64,000 nt of DNA from Paenibacillus radicis (ex Gao et al. 2016) (GCF_014641555.1 NZ_BMHY01000008.1:1-64000), one strand, 5' to 3'. Counted from the first letter of the stretch, positions 1 to 10,009 are shown. The notes: a model not told the origin generated them from the sequence alone. Numbers and translations: made by a program.

Positions 1-95
1 CATGTAACAGCATGAAATAATGAGCTTTTCTTCAAGCACCTGTTATTTGTAGGGTAAAACTCCGGATTACGGGGGCCAAACCGAAACCGCTCGTT

Positions 96-170
96 CAAAC
101 TGTACTTTTACATTTTGAAGCGTAAAAACGGCTATTTTCATTGAAACAAAATGCACTTTTGCATTTTGTT
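96..170. repeat. pair of related small hairpins in a gene-free stretch
   Basis: Bases 1-374 hold no convincing gene. Within them are two similar stem-loops. The first (96-117) pairs CAAACTGTA with TACATTTTG around CTTT. The second (145-170) pairs AACAAAATGCA with TGCATTTTGTT around the same CTTT loop. The inner stems differ by matched changes (TGTA/TACA against TGCA/TGCA), so pairing is kept. Neither has a clear T-run for termination. Function is unknown; they could be operators or a dispersed repeat. Confidence 0.5.
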
Positions 171-374
171 CGATAGGTGACCGAGCACCGCTTGCCGGAT
201 GGCACCGTGCGCCGGAAGTAAGCTGCCTTTTGCACGGTGCAAGGCGGCTATTCGCTATGTCTTTCCATACACGCGGCAGGCTTGCATCTGCTTCATGCAG
301 CGGAAAAAGTGCGATTGCGTTTTTTGCATACGAGGGCTGTTGCGCTTCATAGTAGTCGGAAGAAGGCAATCGCT

Positions 375-1271
375 CTAGGCTCCAGCCGGCTCCTTCTCTT
401 TGCCATAACGGATGAAAAGCCAAACGCCGAACAAGATGAATAGGCCCGCGCCAAGCTGGTAGCCGGTCAGCGGCTCCTTCAGCAGCATCCAAGCAAGCAG
501 CGAAGCGATGACAGGCTCGCCAAGCACGGACATCGACACGGCAGCAGCCTTCATGTACTGCAGCAGCCAGTTGAACAAATAGTGGCCGAACAGCGTCGGC
601 ACGATCGCCAGCAGCAGGAAAATGCCCCATTCCTTGCTGCTATAGCCGCCGAAGGCATTGCCTTTGACAAGGTTGTAGAACGCCAGCGCCGTTGCTGCGA
701 AGAGAAATACCCAGAAGTTATAGGCGAAGGCGTTCACTTCCTTGCGAAGCTCTTTGCCGATTAGCATATGGACAGCGACTGCGGCTGCTCCAAGGAGAGA
801 CAGCAAATCGCCAAGCAGCGCCTGTGGCGAAAGCCCGAAATCACTGGAACCGATCACGATGGAGCCGATTAAGGCGATGCCCATACCGAGCAGCATCATC
901 CGGTTCGCTTTTGTCCGGAACAGGAAGTAGGAGCCGATCATGACGAATACAGGCTCGAGCGTAAGAATCACGGTGGAGCTCGCGACGGTCGTCAGCCGAA
1001 GGCTGGCCATCCAGAGCAGGAAGTGGAGGGCAAGCATAATGCCGGAAGCGGCAAGCCAAGCCCATTGCCGGGCGCTTAGACGGAACATGCTGCTGCGATA
1101 TTTCCAGACGAAGGGTAGCAGCAGAAGGTTAGTCAAATACAAGCGATACATCGCAATGACGGCGACGTCGGCCTCCGACCAGCGGACGAAAATAGACGAG
1201 AACGAAATGCCGATAATACCGATTATAAATAGCAGCTCATGGGTTGTGAATATTTTGACGCTGCGGTTCAT
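375..1271 (-). CDS. DMT-superfamily (EamA-type) membrane transporter
   Basis: A 298-residue integral membrane protein with about ten hydrophobic segments arranged as two similar halves, the usual EamA/DMT layout for exporters of amino acids or other metabolites. Recognisable features are the early FSSIFVRWSEADV segment, which is typical of this family, and a last-helix region with GEPVIASLLAW. The substrate cannot be read from the sequence. The reading frame stays open further upstream, but that part is antisense to the hisA-like gene. The ATG at 1271, where the hydrophobic N-terminus begins, is therefore the better start, although the SD before it is weak. It is divergently transcribed from the hisA-like gene. 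A possible promoter on its strand (TTGCAA, 18 bp, TAGTAT) lies in the shared gap. Confidence 0.82.
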   Translation of the reverse strand: MNRSVKIFTTHELLFIIGIIGISFSSIFVRWSEADVAVIAMYRLYLTNLLLLPFVWKYRSSMFRLSARQWAWLAASGIMLALHFLLWMASLRLTTVASSTVILTLEPVFVMIGSYFLFRTKANRMMLLGMGIALIGSIVIGSSDFGLSPQALLGDLLSLLGAAAVAVHMLIGKELRKEVNAFAYNFWVFLFAATALAFYNLVKGNAFGGYSSKEWGIFLLLAIVPTLFGHYLFNWLLQYMKAAAVSMSVLGEPVIASLLAWMLLKEPLTGYQLGAGLFILFGVWLFIRYGKEKEPAGA

Positions 1272-1377
1272 GCCTTGCGCGGTTTCCAATGCCGATAACA
1301 CTCCAAACGGGTTGAACTTCGCCTGTAATACTACTACAGTGGGAAAGCACGTTGCAAATGGTAATTTCGTCAGCTGC

Positions 1378-1406
1378 TCAACGAAGCGCGGCAATTCTGG
1401 TACAAT
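1378..1406 (+). promoter_or_regulatory. candidate extended -10 promoter of the hisA-like gene
   Basis: TACAAT at 1401-1406 is preceded by TGG, giving an extended -10. A weak -35 (TCAACG, 1378-1383) sits 17 bp upstream. It lies 33 bases before the start codon of the following gene. Confidence 0.45.
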
Positions 1407-1439
1407 AGGAGCAGAATATGTCGGGAAAGAGGAGATTGG

Positions 1440-2201
1440 ATGAAATTCAGGCCATGTATCGATCTGCACAGCGGCAAAGTGAAGCAAATCGTCGGGGAGA
1501 CGCTCGACGAGAATCCGCAGCAGGTTGTCGAAAACTTCGTGTCGGAGCATGACTCGGCTTATTACGCTAATATGTTCAAGCGGGACGCCTTAACCGGCGG
1601 CCATGTTATCATGCTGGGCGGCGGCAATGAGGAAGCGGCGATTCAAGCGCTGCGCGCGTACCCGGGAGGTCTTCAGCTTGGCGGAGGCATCAAAGCCGAA
1701 AACGCAGCCTTTTATCTGGAGCAGGGAGCCTCGCAGGTTATTGTGACGTCTTCGATCTTCCGTGACGGCGAGCTGGATTGGGACAGTCTGAGAAGCATTG
1801 TCTCTGAGGTTGGCAAGGATAGGCTCGTCATCGATCTCAGCTGCAAGCAGCGGGACGGGGAATGGCATGTCGTCACGAATCAATGGCGTACGTTCAGCAG
1901 CCTGGTCGTGAATGAAGCGAACTTGCGGGAGCTGGAATCGTATTGCAGCGAATTTCTTATCCATGCGGTTGATGTGGAAGGAAAGCGGACAGGCATCTTG
2001 GAAAGTCTGGTTCAGCAGCTTGCGGAGTGGGTACACATTCCGACCACCTATGCAGGCGGAGCTCGCTCCATGGAAGACCTCGAATTGTTCCGGCGATTGT
2101 CGGGCGGCAAGCTGGACATTACGGTGGGCAGCGCGCTGGATATTTTCGGAGGTAATCTGTCCTACGATCAAGTCGTTGCCTATTCGGCGTCGATTCAATA
2201 A
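1440..2201 (+). CDS. eukaryotic-type HisA (ProFAR isomerase) homologue
   Basis: A 253-residue TIM-barrel protein that would isomerise ProFAR to PRFAR in histidine synthesis. The sequence follows the yeast His6 type, not the usual bacterial HisA. Seen in order: CIDLHSGKVKQIVG at the N-terminus, FVSEHDSAYYA, HVIMLGGG, LQLGGGI, QVIVTSSIF, KDRLVIDLSC, EFLIHAVDVEGKRTGI, TYAGGARSMEDL and SALDIFGGNL. These blocks are recalled from the fungal enzyme family. The SD GAGGAG precedes the ATG. No other his gene is nearby, so it is either a lone pathway gene or a paralogue with a related sugar-phosphate isomerase role. Family assignment is strong; the in vivo role is inferred. Confidence 0.85.
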   Translation: MKFRPCIDLHSGKVKQIVGETLDENPQQVVENFVSEHDSAYYANMFKRDALTGGHVIMLGGGNEEAAIQALRAYPGGLQLGGGIKAENAAFYLEQGASQVIVTSSIFRDGELDWDSLRSIVSEVGKDRLVIDLSCKQRDGEWHVVTNQWRTFSSLVVNEANLRELESYCSEFLIHAVDVEGKRTGILESLVQQLAEWVHIPTTYAGGARSMEDLELFRRLSGGKLDITVGSALDIFGGNLSYDQVVAYSASIQ

Positions 2202-2208
2202 ATGAGTT

Positions 2209-2275
2209 AAAAAAAGAGAGCCAGTTTTGCTGAGTACAGGCATATTGTGTATGCTCAGCGACTGACTCTCTTTTT
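2209..2275. terminator. bidirectional terminator between convergent genes
   Basis: AAAAAGAGAGCCAGT at the left pairs with ACTGACTCTCTTTTT at the right, enclosing a second stem (GCTGAG/CTCAGC). A-run and T-run flanks let it work on both strands. It serves the hisA-like gene and the convergent exonuclease gene. Confidence 0.8.
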
Positions 2276-2286
2276 GTGTTTGGAAA

Positions 2287-3090
2287 TTAATTTGCAGTTG
2301 CGGAATCGACGGCTGCCGCAGGTTTTTGCGGCTTCTGCTGTGCTTTGAGCAGCTCGGCGTCAAAGCATTCGCGCAGCTCGACGATTTTACGCAAATCGGT
2401 CAAAACGACCTTATCCTTCAGATACTTGTCGTGGAACAGCTCCCATGTTGGGGCTGTTTTTTGCGCCATCAGCGTACGGACTGCATTTTTAACCATTCGT
2501 CTTTCTTTCGCGTTGGTATATGTATCCTTATACAGCTGCTTCCGCTCGAAATCGAGGTCCTGGAATACGGCCCGGAATACATCCGCCGTCATGCGTGCGT
2601 CGTCAAGCGCCCGGTGCGCCGTGCCTTCCGGCGTAATCTCGAGGTCCTGAAGGGCTGCTTCCACGCTGACGTCGTTCGTGACATTTTTATAGCGCAGGTA
2701 GCCTTTGAGCAGGTCGAAATAGTAGGCGGACATCCAGAAGTTGTCGTCAAGCTTGTGCATACGCGTATCATAGACGATTCGCTTCAAATCCTCGCCGCCC
2801 CAGGTGAGAAGGAGAAATTCCTCTTCGCCCCGGCCCAGCCATGCGATAAAGTCGGTAATTACTTTTTTAAATCCGCTTGCGCGGTCGATATCTTCTTGCG
2901 GGATACCTGTTTTTTTCTTGATGAAGCTATTTAGCTTGGAAAAATAAACCGGCTTGATTAAAGCCGAAAACTCATCCGTCTGACGCAATTCCGAATTAAG
3001 GCGGACAGCGCCGATCTCGATGACTTCCATAGGCAGCTCGCTCGCGAACTTGCGGCCGTTGAACTCGATATCTAGTACGATATAATCCAT
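2287..3090 (-). CDS. DEDDh-family 3'-5' exonuclease (KapD/RNase T-like)
   Basis: A 267-residue protein with an N-terminal exonuclease domain (about residues 1-175). The DEDDh motifs are visible: DIEF near residue 7 (Exo I, D and E), a central segment around the WGGEDLKRI region (Exo II area), and HRALDDARMTADV around residue 158 (Exo III, H and D). A basic C-terminal extension of about 90 residues ends in a low-complexity Gln/Lys/Ala tail. The family trims 3' ends of DNA or RNA, and the B. subtilis relative KapD is linked to sporulation inhibition. The real substrate cannot be read here. It is a single gene, convergent with the hisA-like gene and sharing its terminator. Confidence 0.8.
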   Translation of the reverse strand: MDYIVLDIEFNGRKFASELPMEVIEIGAVRLNSELRQTDEFSALIKPVYFSKLNSFIKKKTGIPQEDIDRASGFKKVITDFIAWLGRGEEEFLLLTWGGEDLKRIVYDTRMHKLDDNFWMSAYYFDLLKGYLRYKNVTNDVSVEAALQDLEITPEGTAHRALDDARMTADVFRAVFQDLDFERKQLYKDTYTNAKERRMVKNAVRTLMAQKTAPTWELFHDKYLKDKVVLTDLRKIVELRECFDAELLKAQQKPQKPAAAVDSATAN

Positions 3091-3208
3091 CGTTTTACCC
3101 CCGAATAAATGACTCCCTGCTATTTTACCACAACAGGCGGGGTAAGCACTAAATTTGACGTTTTAGTGCCTTTTTTTGATTAAATTTTAGAAAAAAGCCA
3201 ATCCATAG

Positions 3209-3236
3209 TTTACATCCAATGTAGCATCTATATACT
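3209..3236 (+). promoter_or_regulatory. sigma-A promoter of ddh
   Basis: TTTACA (3209-3214), a 16-bp spacer, then TATACT (3231-3236). The transcript should begin near 3243. At 3240-3270 a stem (AAGGTG with CACCTT, plus AATCA with TGGTT) would form right at the mRNA 5' end, just before the SD. Such 5' hairpins can stabilise mRNA; that role is inferred. Confidence 0.6.
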
Positions 3237-3285
3237 TAGAAGGTGGAATCACTGTGGTTATCTACACCTTGAAGGAGGACTATTT

Positions 3286-4272
3286 ATGCAAAAAACGATT
3301 AAAATCGGCATCGTAGGATATGGAAACCTGGGTAAAGGCGTCGAAAAAGCGATCGCTCAAAACCCGGACATGGAGTTGACTGCGATCTTTACACGCAGAC
3401 AGCCGGACCAGCTTCAAAGCACAGGCGGAGGCGCGAAATTCGAGCATATCTCCGCTGCTGAAACGTATAAAGGAATCATCGATGTTATGATTCTTTGCGG
3501 CGGTTCGGCAACAGACCTTCCAGAGCAAACACCGGTATTGGCTAGCATGTTCAATACGGTTGACAGCTTTGATACGCATGCCAAAATCCCTGAGTTTTAC
3601 GAGTTGGTTAATGCAGCGGCTAAGCAAGCAGGTACGCTCAGCGTTATTTCTACTGGCTGGGACCCGGGCTTGTTCTCGCTCAACCGTCTGCTCGCGGAAG
3701 CTATTCTTCCAGAGGGCAAAGACTACACGTTCTGGGGCAAAGGCGTTAGCCAAGGCCACTCCGATGCGATTCGCCGCGTACCAGGCGTGAAAGCTGGCGT
3801 TCAATACACAGTGCCTGTACAAGCTGTTATTGACCGTATCCGTTCCGGCGAGACGCCAGAGCTGGAAACACGCGAGAAGCACCTTAGAGATTGCTACGTT
3901 GTAGCGGAGGAAGGCGCAGATCTGGAGCAAATCCGTCAAGCGATCGTGACGATGGAGAACTATTTTGCCGATTACGATACGACGGTTAACTTCATCACTG
4001 AAGAGCAGTTGAAAGCCGAGCACCAGGGCATGCCGCATGGCGGCTTTGTTATCCGCAGCGGTGTTACGGGTGAAAACACGAAGCAAATCATTGAGTTTGG
4101 CTTGAAGCTGGAGAGCAATCCAGAATTCACAGCCAGCGTTCTCGTTGCTTGCGCGCGTGCGGGCTACCGCATTAGCCAAGAAGGCGGCACTGGCGCGAAA
4201 ACGATCTTCGATCTGCCGATCGGCTACCTGTCGCCGAAATCGGCTGAAGAGCTTCGCCGCGACCTTCTGTAA
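3286..4272 (+). CDS. ddh: meso-diaminopimelate D-dehydrogenase
   Basis: A 328-residue NADP-dependent enzyme that forms meso-diaminopimelate from tetrahydrodipicolinate in one step, feeding lysine and peptidoglycan synthesis. The N-terminal Rossmann motif GIVGYGNLG (about residues 8-16) binds the cofactor, FTRR (about 36-39) fits NADP preference, and the family blocks ISTGWDPGLFSLNR, GVSQGHSDAIRR and MPHGGFVIRSG follow. Length fits the family. The start ATG sits behind a strong SD (GAAGGAGG), and the gene has its own promoter and terminator. It stands alone, so other lysine-pathway genes must lie elsewhere. This dehydrogenase route occurs in only some bacteria and usually supplements the succinylase or acetylase route. 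Confidence 0.93.
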   Translation: MQKTIKIGIVGYGNLGKGVEKAIAQNPDMELTAIFTRRQPDQLQSTGGGAKFEHISAAETYKGIIDVMILCGGSATDLPEQTPVLASMFNTVDSFDTHAKIPEFYELVNAAAKQAGTLSVISTGWDPGLFSLNRLLAEAILPEGKDYTFWGKGVSQGHSDAIRRVPGVKAGVQYTVPVQAVIDRIRSGETPELETREKHLRDCYVVAEEGADLEQIRQAIVTMENYFADYDTTVNFITEEQLKAEHQGMPHGGFVIRSGVTGENTKQIIEFGLKLESNPEFTASVLVACARAGYRISQEGGTGAKTIFDLPIGYLSPKSAEELRRDLL

Positions 4273-4303
4273 TCCAGAGAGGAAGCAGCAAATATGTATA
4301 GAG

Positions 4304-4346
4304 AAGGGCCTTGTCCTCGGAGATTCCGGGGCAAGGCCCTTTTTTT
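4304..4346 (+). terminator. rho-independent terminator of ddh
   Basis: AAGGGCCTTG pairs with CAAGGCCCTT around an 18-base loop and is followed by seven T residues. Confidence 0.85.
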
Positions 4347-6211
<1,865 letters not shown>

Positions 6212-6236
6212 AATATACGGATTGTAAAGAAGGATT

Positions 6237-6285
6237 GGACCTTATCAAATGGCTGTTTACGGCCATTTGATAAGGTCCTTTTTTT
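6237..6285 (+). terminator. strong rho-independent terminator of gdhA
   Basis: A perfect 17-bp stem (GGACCTTATCAAATGGC with its complement) around an eight-base loop, followed by seven T residues. Confidence 0.92.
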
Positions 6286-6417
6286 ACGTTTAGCGTGTTA
6301 GCAAGTATGCTGATAGTTGCATTGGCAGTCGTGTTGGCAGTGCTGTCAGCTGGCGTGTCAGCAAGCGTGTCACAGGAAACGTACCGCAGCTGACATAGCT
6401 GCTAGGCCGGGTGTAAT

Positions 6418-7245
6418 TTGCGAAGCTGCTTCGCTAAATAGTGAAGCTGGGTTCGCTCTAGAGGCTTGTTTGAAGGACTGAAATGGGATTAGCGAAGCTA
6501 GCTTCGCTTTCCGTGAACCTAGGTTCTCCAATAGCGAAAAAGGGTTCGCTATCACGCCCCGGGGCACTGTCAGTATAGTGCTGCAGCGAAGTTCGCTTCG
6601 CTGTATTGCGAATCTGATTCGCTATAGGCTGTAATAAGTGCCAGCATACAGCTGTAACGAAATTCACTTCGCTATATTGCGAACATGGTTCGCTAAATGC
6701 ATTGTTTGAGCCAGCCGGGTGATGATAGCGAAGCTGCTTCGCTAAATAGTGAAGCTAGGTTCGCTCTAGAGGCTTGTTTGAAGGACTGAAATGGGATTAG
6801 TGAAGCTAGCTTCGCTTTCCGTGAAACTAGGTTCTCCAATGCGAAAAAGGGTTCGCTGTACGCCTCAGGACAGTATCTGGATAGAGCTGTAGCGAAGTTC
6901 ACTTCGCTGTATAGCGAACCTGATTCGCTATAGGTCATTGTCAGTGCCAGCATAGAGCTGTAGCGAAGTTCACTTCGCTGTATTGCGAACCTGATTCGCT
7001 ATAGGCCATTGTCAGAGCCAGCATACAGCTGTAGCGAAATTCACTTCGCTATATTACGAACATGGTTCGCTAAATGCATTGTTTGAGCCAGCCGGGTGAT
7101 GATTGCGAACCTGATTCGCTATAGGCCATTGTCAGTGCCAGTATAGAGCTGTAGCGAAGTTCGTTTCGCTATAGGCTGTAGTAAGTGCCAGCATAGAGCT
7201 GTAGCGAAGTTCGCTTCGCTATATTGCGAACATGATTCGCTGTAG
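6418..7245. repeat. cluster of about 22 short GCGAA...TTCGC palindromes
   Basis: About 830 bp filled with copies of a 16-18 base palindrome of the form (A/T)GCGAA-N5/6-TTCGC(T/A). Examples start at 6420, 6491, 6533, 6585, 6607, 6679, 6726, 6799, 6840, 6891, 6913, 6962, 6984, 7033, 7103, 7153, 7203 and 7225. The copy at 6491-6508 is a perfect 18-base palindrome. Loop sequences vary while the arms are kept, and arm changes are sometimes matched. From about 6875 the pattern becomes a roughly 71-base unit containing two palindromes (clearest at 6945-7015). The copies are separated by variable spacers and are not a CRISPR array. Short open frames here look like by-products of the repeats. Confidence 0.85.
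6420..6857 (+). repeat. 131-bp segmental direct repeat inside the palindrome cluster
   Basis: Bases 6420-6550 recur at 6728-6857 with three substitutions and one deleted base. A second block, 6641-6726, recurs at 7018-7103 with two differences over 86 bases. The cluster therefore grew by duplication of multi-palindrome blocks as well as single units. Confidence 0.85.
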
Positions 7246-7838
7246 CAGGTAATAGTTGGTGGAGAATGAGATGGGGATGTGTAGAGAGGTAAGTTAGTGG
7301 GAATGAGACCAGTATGGGGTAAGCTGCAGGGTAAGTTGTTGGGTGCGCGCCGATTGATCAAGGTACGTATCTTAAGTAACCATGATGAGTTGTTGAGGAA
7401 CAAGCCGACCGCTGGAGTAGCTCGTGTGACGTTATCTGTCGGCGATCAATCGAGTATTAGTTAGTTTGGTTAATGCGCTCTAGAGGCAGGAGGTTGGGGA
7501 GCGCGCAGAGTGATCAAAGTACGTTACTTGAGTAACCAGGATCATGTGGTTTTAGGAGCCTATCGACGGATTTACCAGCGAATGAACGTTGTAGCAGCTG
7601 TTGAGTAACTGTAGCTAACAGAGTAGTGTTAGATTAGCTGAACTAATCTGAGGTATATTGGGCTGAACTAATCTGAGCTATGCCGATCTGAGCTGACGCC
7701 CAGAGCAAATCATTAGATACTTAGTTCATTAATCTAGTTAATCCAATCGAGACAACCGATGCAGTGAGCTCGACTTTAGCGTCCAGAAGAAGACAAAAGC
7801 GGCCTTCTTCGCAGGAGGCCGCTCACAATTCAAAATAG
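7246..7838. other. gene-free stretch with further imperfect repeats
   Basis: No plausible gene. Two similar segments of about 60 bases start near 7343 and 7499; both contain a GCGCGC-like start, TGATCAA, GTACGT, CTT(A/G)AGTAACC and a following GAT. Near 7637-7652 and 7662-7677 the 16-base word GCTGAACTAATCTGAG is repeated, and a partial third copy follows at about 7685. No terminator or promoter was identified with confidence. Confidence 0.5.
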
Positions 7839-8993
7839 CTAACTATTCACTCCGCCAATGCGAATCTCCCGCTTTGACGCATCAGGCTCGGCAAATGCAA
7901 GCAGACGCTCACCTTCGGCGGCTAAAGCTTCTTTTTCCGCTGCCGAGTGCTCACTGAATAGTTCAATATGAAGAATGGCAACGATGCCATCCTTCTCTTT
8001 CAGGTTCTCCAGCCGCCAGATTCCGGTTACAAAACCGTCGACCAGTATCGTGGCTTTAATAATACCGTTCACCGTAAAAACAAGCGGTTTATACTCGTCT
8101 GGCAGAATGCGCGATCTGTCCGCATAGGAGAGAAGCATGTTGTCGAACTCGGATAAAAATCGCGGAGGGGCGGGAGTATCAGGATCGGGTAAGGACATGT
8201 CCGCCAGATCGAACAGCTCGACGCCATTATCGTCGCGGTAGACGACAAGCTGGCCGCGCAGCCGCTGTACATGCGCCCGTAAGCCAGTCAAGCCGCACCA
8301 TGTTTGCATGTCTTTGACGGAAGCCGGCCCGAACGCGGCAAGGTAGCGGAGAATAAGCCTCTCCGGCTCAACGCTCTCGGAAAGCGGCTGGCCGAGCCAA
8401 GCTTCGGCAGTCGTATGGCGGGCTTGTCCGCTTTTGCCCCAAATGCCTCTGGGCGGCACCTGTATGAGAGGCAGCACTGCTCTTGAAATTTGCGCCAAGG
8501 TCCCGGATTCGTGTCCGGGAGCGAGCGGCTGCAGCAATTCGCCAAGCTCCTGGAAGCTGAGTGGGTCTTGTTCCACATGTATACGGCTCGCTTCCGCTAT
8601 CACGGTTATATCGACGCCTTCGAGACGTTTGCGATAGGCGCTTCGAAATGCCTGATCCAGCATGGGTTGCAGAACGGGACGCATCCAGAGACAGTCTTCG
8701 GCGCTGACGAGATGAATCGTTGAACGCATGAGACTGATACGGACGGCCTCACGACTAAGGAGCAATTCGGCGAGCTGCTCCTGACGGAAATTGCTCAGCC
8801 GCGTCCATAATGCAAAGTAAGGCGGGAGCGGCGCCTGGGACTGCAAGCCGGCCAAATGCTCGATGGCCTCAAGGACACCCATATTGGAACGACGCAGCAG
8901 GAGCTGACGATCCAGCAGAGCGCGGTTAAGGGCTCTACGGCTTAAAAGCTGAGGCTCCGCTGAGGCAGAGCGTTGCAACGGATTCTTTTTCAT
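7839..8993 (-). CDS. winged-helix DNA-binding domain protein (HTH_42/YcaQ-like)
   Basis: A 384-residue protein resembling the winged-helix family typified by YcaQ/AlkX. Typical features are the early LLxRQLLL-like stretch followed by GLQSQAPLPPYFALWTRL, then a run ending in MRSTIHLVSAEDC (about residues 86-98), HTTAEAWLG in the middle, and FLSEFDNMLLSYADR near residue 290. Some members are glycosylases that repair DNA interstrand crosslinks, but most are uncharacterised. The frame stays open to 9050; the internal ATG at 8993 has an SD (AAAGGAAG, about 11 bases away) and gives the usual length. It diverges from the pterin dehydratase gene. Family assignment is fairly secure; the activity is not. 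Confidence 0.75.
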   Translation of the reverse strand: MKKNPLQRSASAEPQLLSRRALNRALLDRQLLLRRSNMGVLEAIEHLAGLQSQAPLPPYFALWTRLSNFRQEQLAELLLSREAVRISLMRSTIHLVSAEDCLWMRPVLQPMLDQAFRSAYRKRLEGVDITVIAEASRIHVEQDPLSFQELGELLQPLAPGHESGTLAQISRAVLPLIQVPPRGIWGKSGQARHTTAEAWLGQPLSESVEPERLILRYLAAFGPASVKDMQTWCGLTGLRAHVQRLRGQLVVYRDDNGVELFDLADMSLPDPDTPAPPRFLSEFDNMLLSYADRSRILPDEYKPLVFTVNGIIKATILVDGFVTGIWRLENLKEKDGIVAILHIELFSEHSAAEKEALAAEGERLLAFAEPDASKREIRIGGVNS

Positions 8994-9105
8994 GACAGAG
9001 GCGGCTTCCTTTCTGCTTGCATGCCCCGGCGGGCAACATATCTTTTCCAATAATTATAGTTAACTTTATAATGGATGAAAAGAAACGATCAGGAGGAGCG
9101 ATCAT

Positions 9106-9402
9106 ATGGCTAAACAACCGTTGCTTACCGAACAAGAGCTGCAGGAGGCGTTGTCCAGCGCGGAAGGCTGGAGACTCGAAGGGGAAAAATGGCTCGTGAA
9201 ATCGTATCTGCATCCTACTTTCCCAGAAGCTGTCGATTTCGTTAACCGGGTAGCCGAGGCTGCAGAGGAAGAAGAGCATCATCCGTTCATTGCGATCGAA
9301 TATCGGAGAGTCCAATTGAAGCTGACCACTTGGCATTCCGGAGGCTTGACTCAGCTGGACCTCATAATGGCCCGAAGATGCGATACACTTTTTATAAAAT
9401 AA
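9106..9402 (+). CDS. 4a-hydroxytetrahydrobiopterin dehydratase (PCD family)
   Basis: A 98-residue protein of the pterin-4a-carbinolamine dehydratase family, which dehydrates the 4a-hydroxy pterin made by aromatic amino acid hydroxylases. The diagnostic pattern is present: EEEHHPFIAIEY with the catalytic His pair, then LTTWHSGGLTQLD with the third His and the conserved Asp. The N-terminus has the usual LTEQELQEAL ... GWRLEGEKW pattern. A strong SD (AGGAGG) precedes the ATG. No phenylalanine hydroxylase gene is seen nearby; many bacteria carry PCD proteins without one, where their role is unclear. It may be co-transcribed with the DUF4395 gene, since no terminator separates them. Confidence 0.9.
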   Translation: MAKQPLLTEQELQEALSSAEGWRLEGEKWLVKSYLHPTFPEAVDFVNRVAEAAEEEEHHPFIAIEYRRVQLKLTTWHSGGLTQLDLIMARRCDTLFIK

Positions 9403-9496
9403 TACCTACTATTCTTATTGGTTATATAGTACAATATGACTAGATAAAGCAACAGGATTTCTCATCCCTATCATAGATAATGGAGGATTGAAAAAG

Positions 9497-9931
9497 ATGA
9501 CTCAGACGGATACCCCCGTTCCTTCCGTTCCGCTGCCGCTCGTGCGCTTCAACACTTGGGTAACGCTGGCTTTTGTAGTCGTTAGCTGGCTGACCGGCCA
9601 GGCTTGGATTCTCATACTGCCGATTGTGTATAACGGACTTGGTGCGGCGGCAGGCTGGAATCCGCTTATCGTATTGGCCAAACAGTTCTTCAACAGGCCT
9701 CCATCCTCATATGTATCGGAAGAAAAAGCACAGCTGCGCTTTAATCTGACGCTCAGCACCTCGATGCTGGCAGCAGCGCTCATAAGCGCATTGGCGGGCT
9801 GGACCGTTGGCTACTATATTTTCACGATCATGCCTGCACTGGCGATGATCGCAATGCTGGCCGGCTTTTGCATCGGCTGCGTAATTCGTTACCGGTGGCA
9901 GCAATACCGTTATTCCAAAAGCAAAGCTTAG
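9497..9931 (+). CDS. DUF4395 family membrane protein
   Basis: A 144-residue membrane protein with four hydrophobic segments (roughly residues 22-40, 44-60, 88-108 and 110-132). The pattern (RFNTWVTLAF, then ILPIVYNGLGAAAGWNPL, then EKAQLRFNLTLS) fits DUF4395, whose function is unknown. Relatives often sit beside thiol/disulfide or rhodanese-type genes, but none is adjacent here. A TTG nine bases upstream overlaps the SD, so the ATG at 9497 (GGAGG ten bases before) is chosen. A hairpin terminator follows. Confidence 0.75.
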   Translation: MTQTDTPVPSVPLPLVRFNTWVTLAFVVVSWLTGQAWILILPIVYNGLGAAAGWNPLIVLAKQFFNRPPSSYVSEEKAQLRFNLTLSTSMLAAALISALAGWTVGYYIFTIMPALAMIAMLAGFCIGCVIRYRWQQYRYSKSKA

Positions 9932-9976
9932 TTAACTAGGCTTGTCCTGTCCTGTCGATAGCTTCATAGAAACGCC

Positions 9977-10009
9977 AAAAAAACCGTTCCATACCGGAAC
10001 GGTTTTTTT
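9977..10009. terminator. bidirectional terminator
   Basis: AAAAAAACCGTTCC and GGAACGGTTTTTTT flank a five-base loop. It ends the DUF4395 gene on the plus strand and the collagen-like pair on the minus strand. Confidence 0.9.

Noticed and set aside
67-630. 187-codon minus-strand open frame at the left edge
   Set aside because: It overlaps the transporter gene out of frame, has no SD, and crosses the hairpin pair.
3240-3275. T-box-like words (AGGTGGAATCAC) in the ddh leader
   Set aside because: The leader from the predicted start is under 50 bases, far too short for a T-box, and no specifier or antiterminator structure is seen.
6418-7245. Possible CRISPR array
   Set aside because: The repeats are short palindromes with irregular spacing and variable loops, spacers are themselves repeated, and no cas gene is present.
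6370-7403. Several short minus-strand open frames with near-identical peptides in the palindrome cluster
   Set aside because: Their similarity follows from the duplicated DNA; none has an SD or a plausible protein character.
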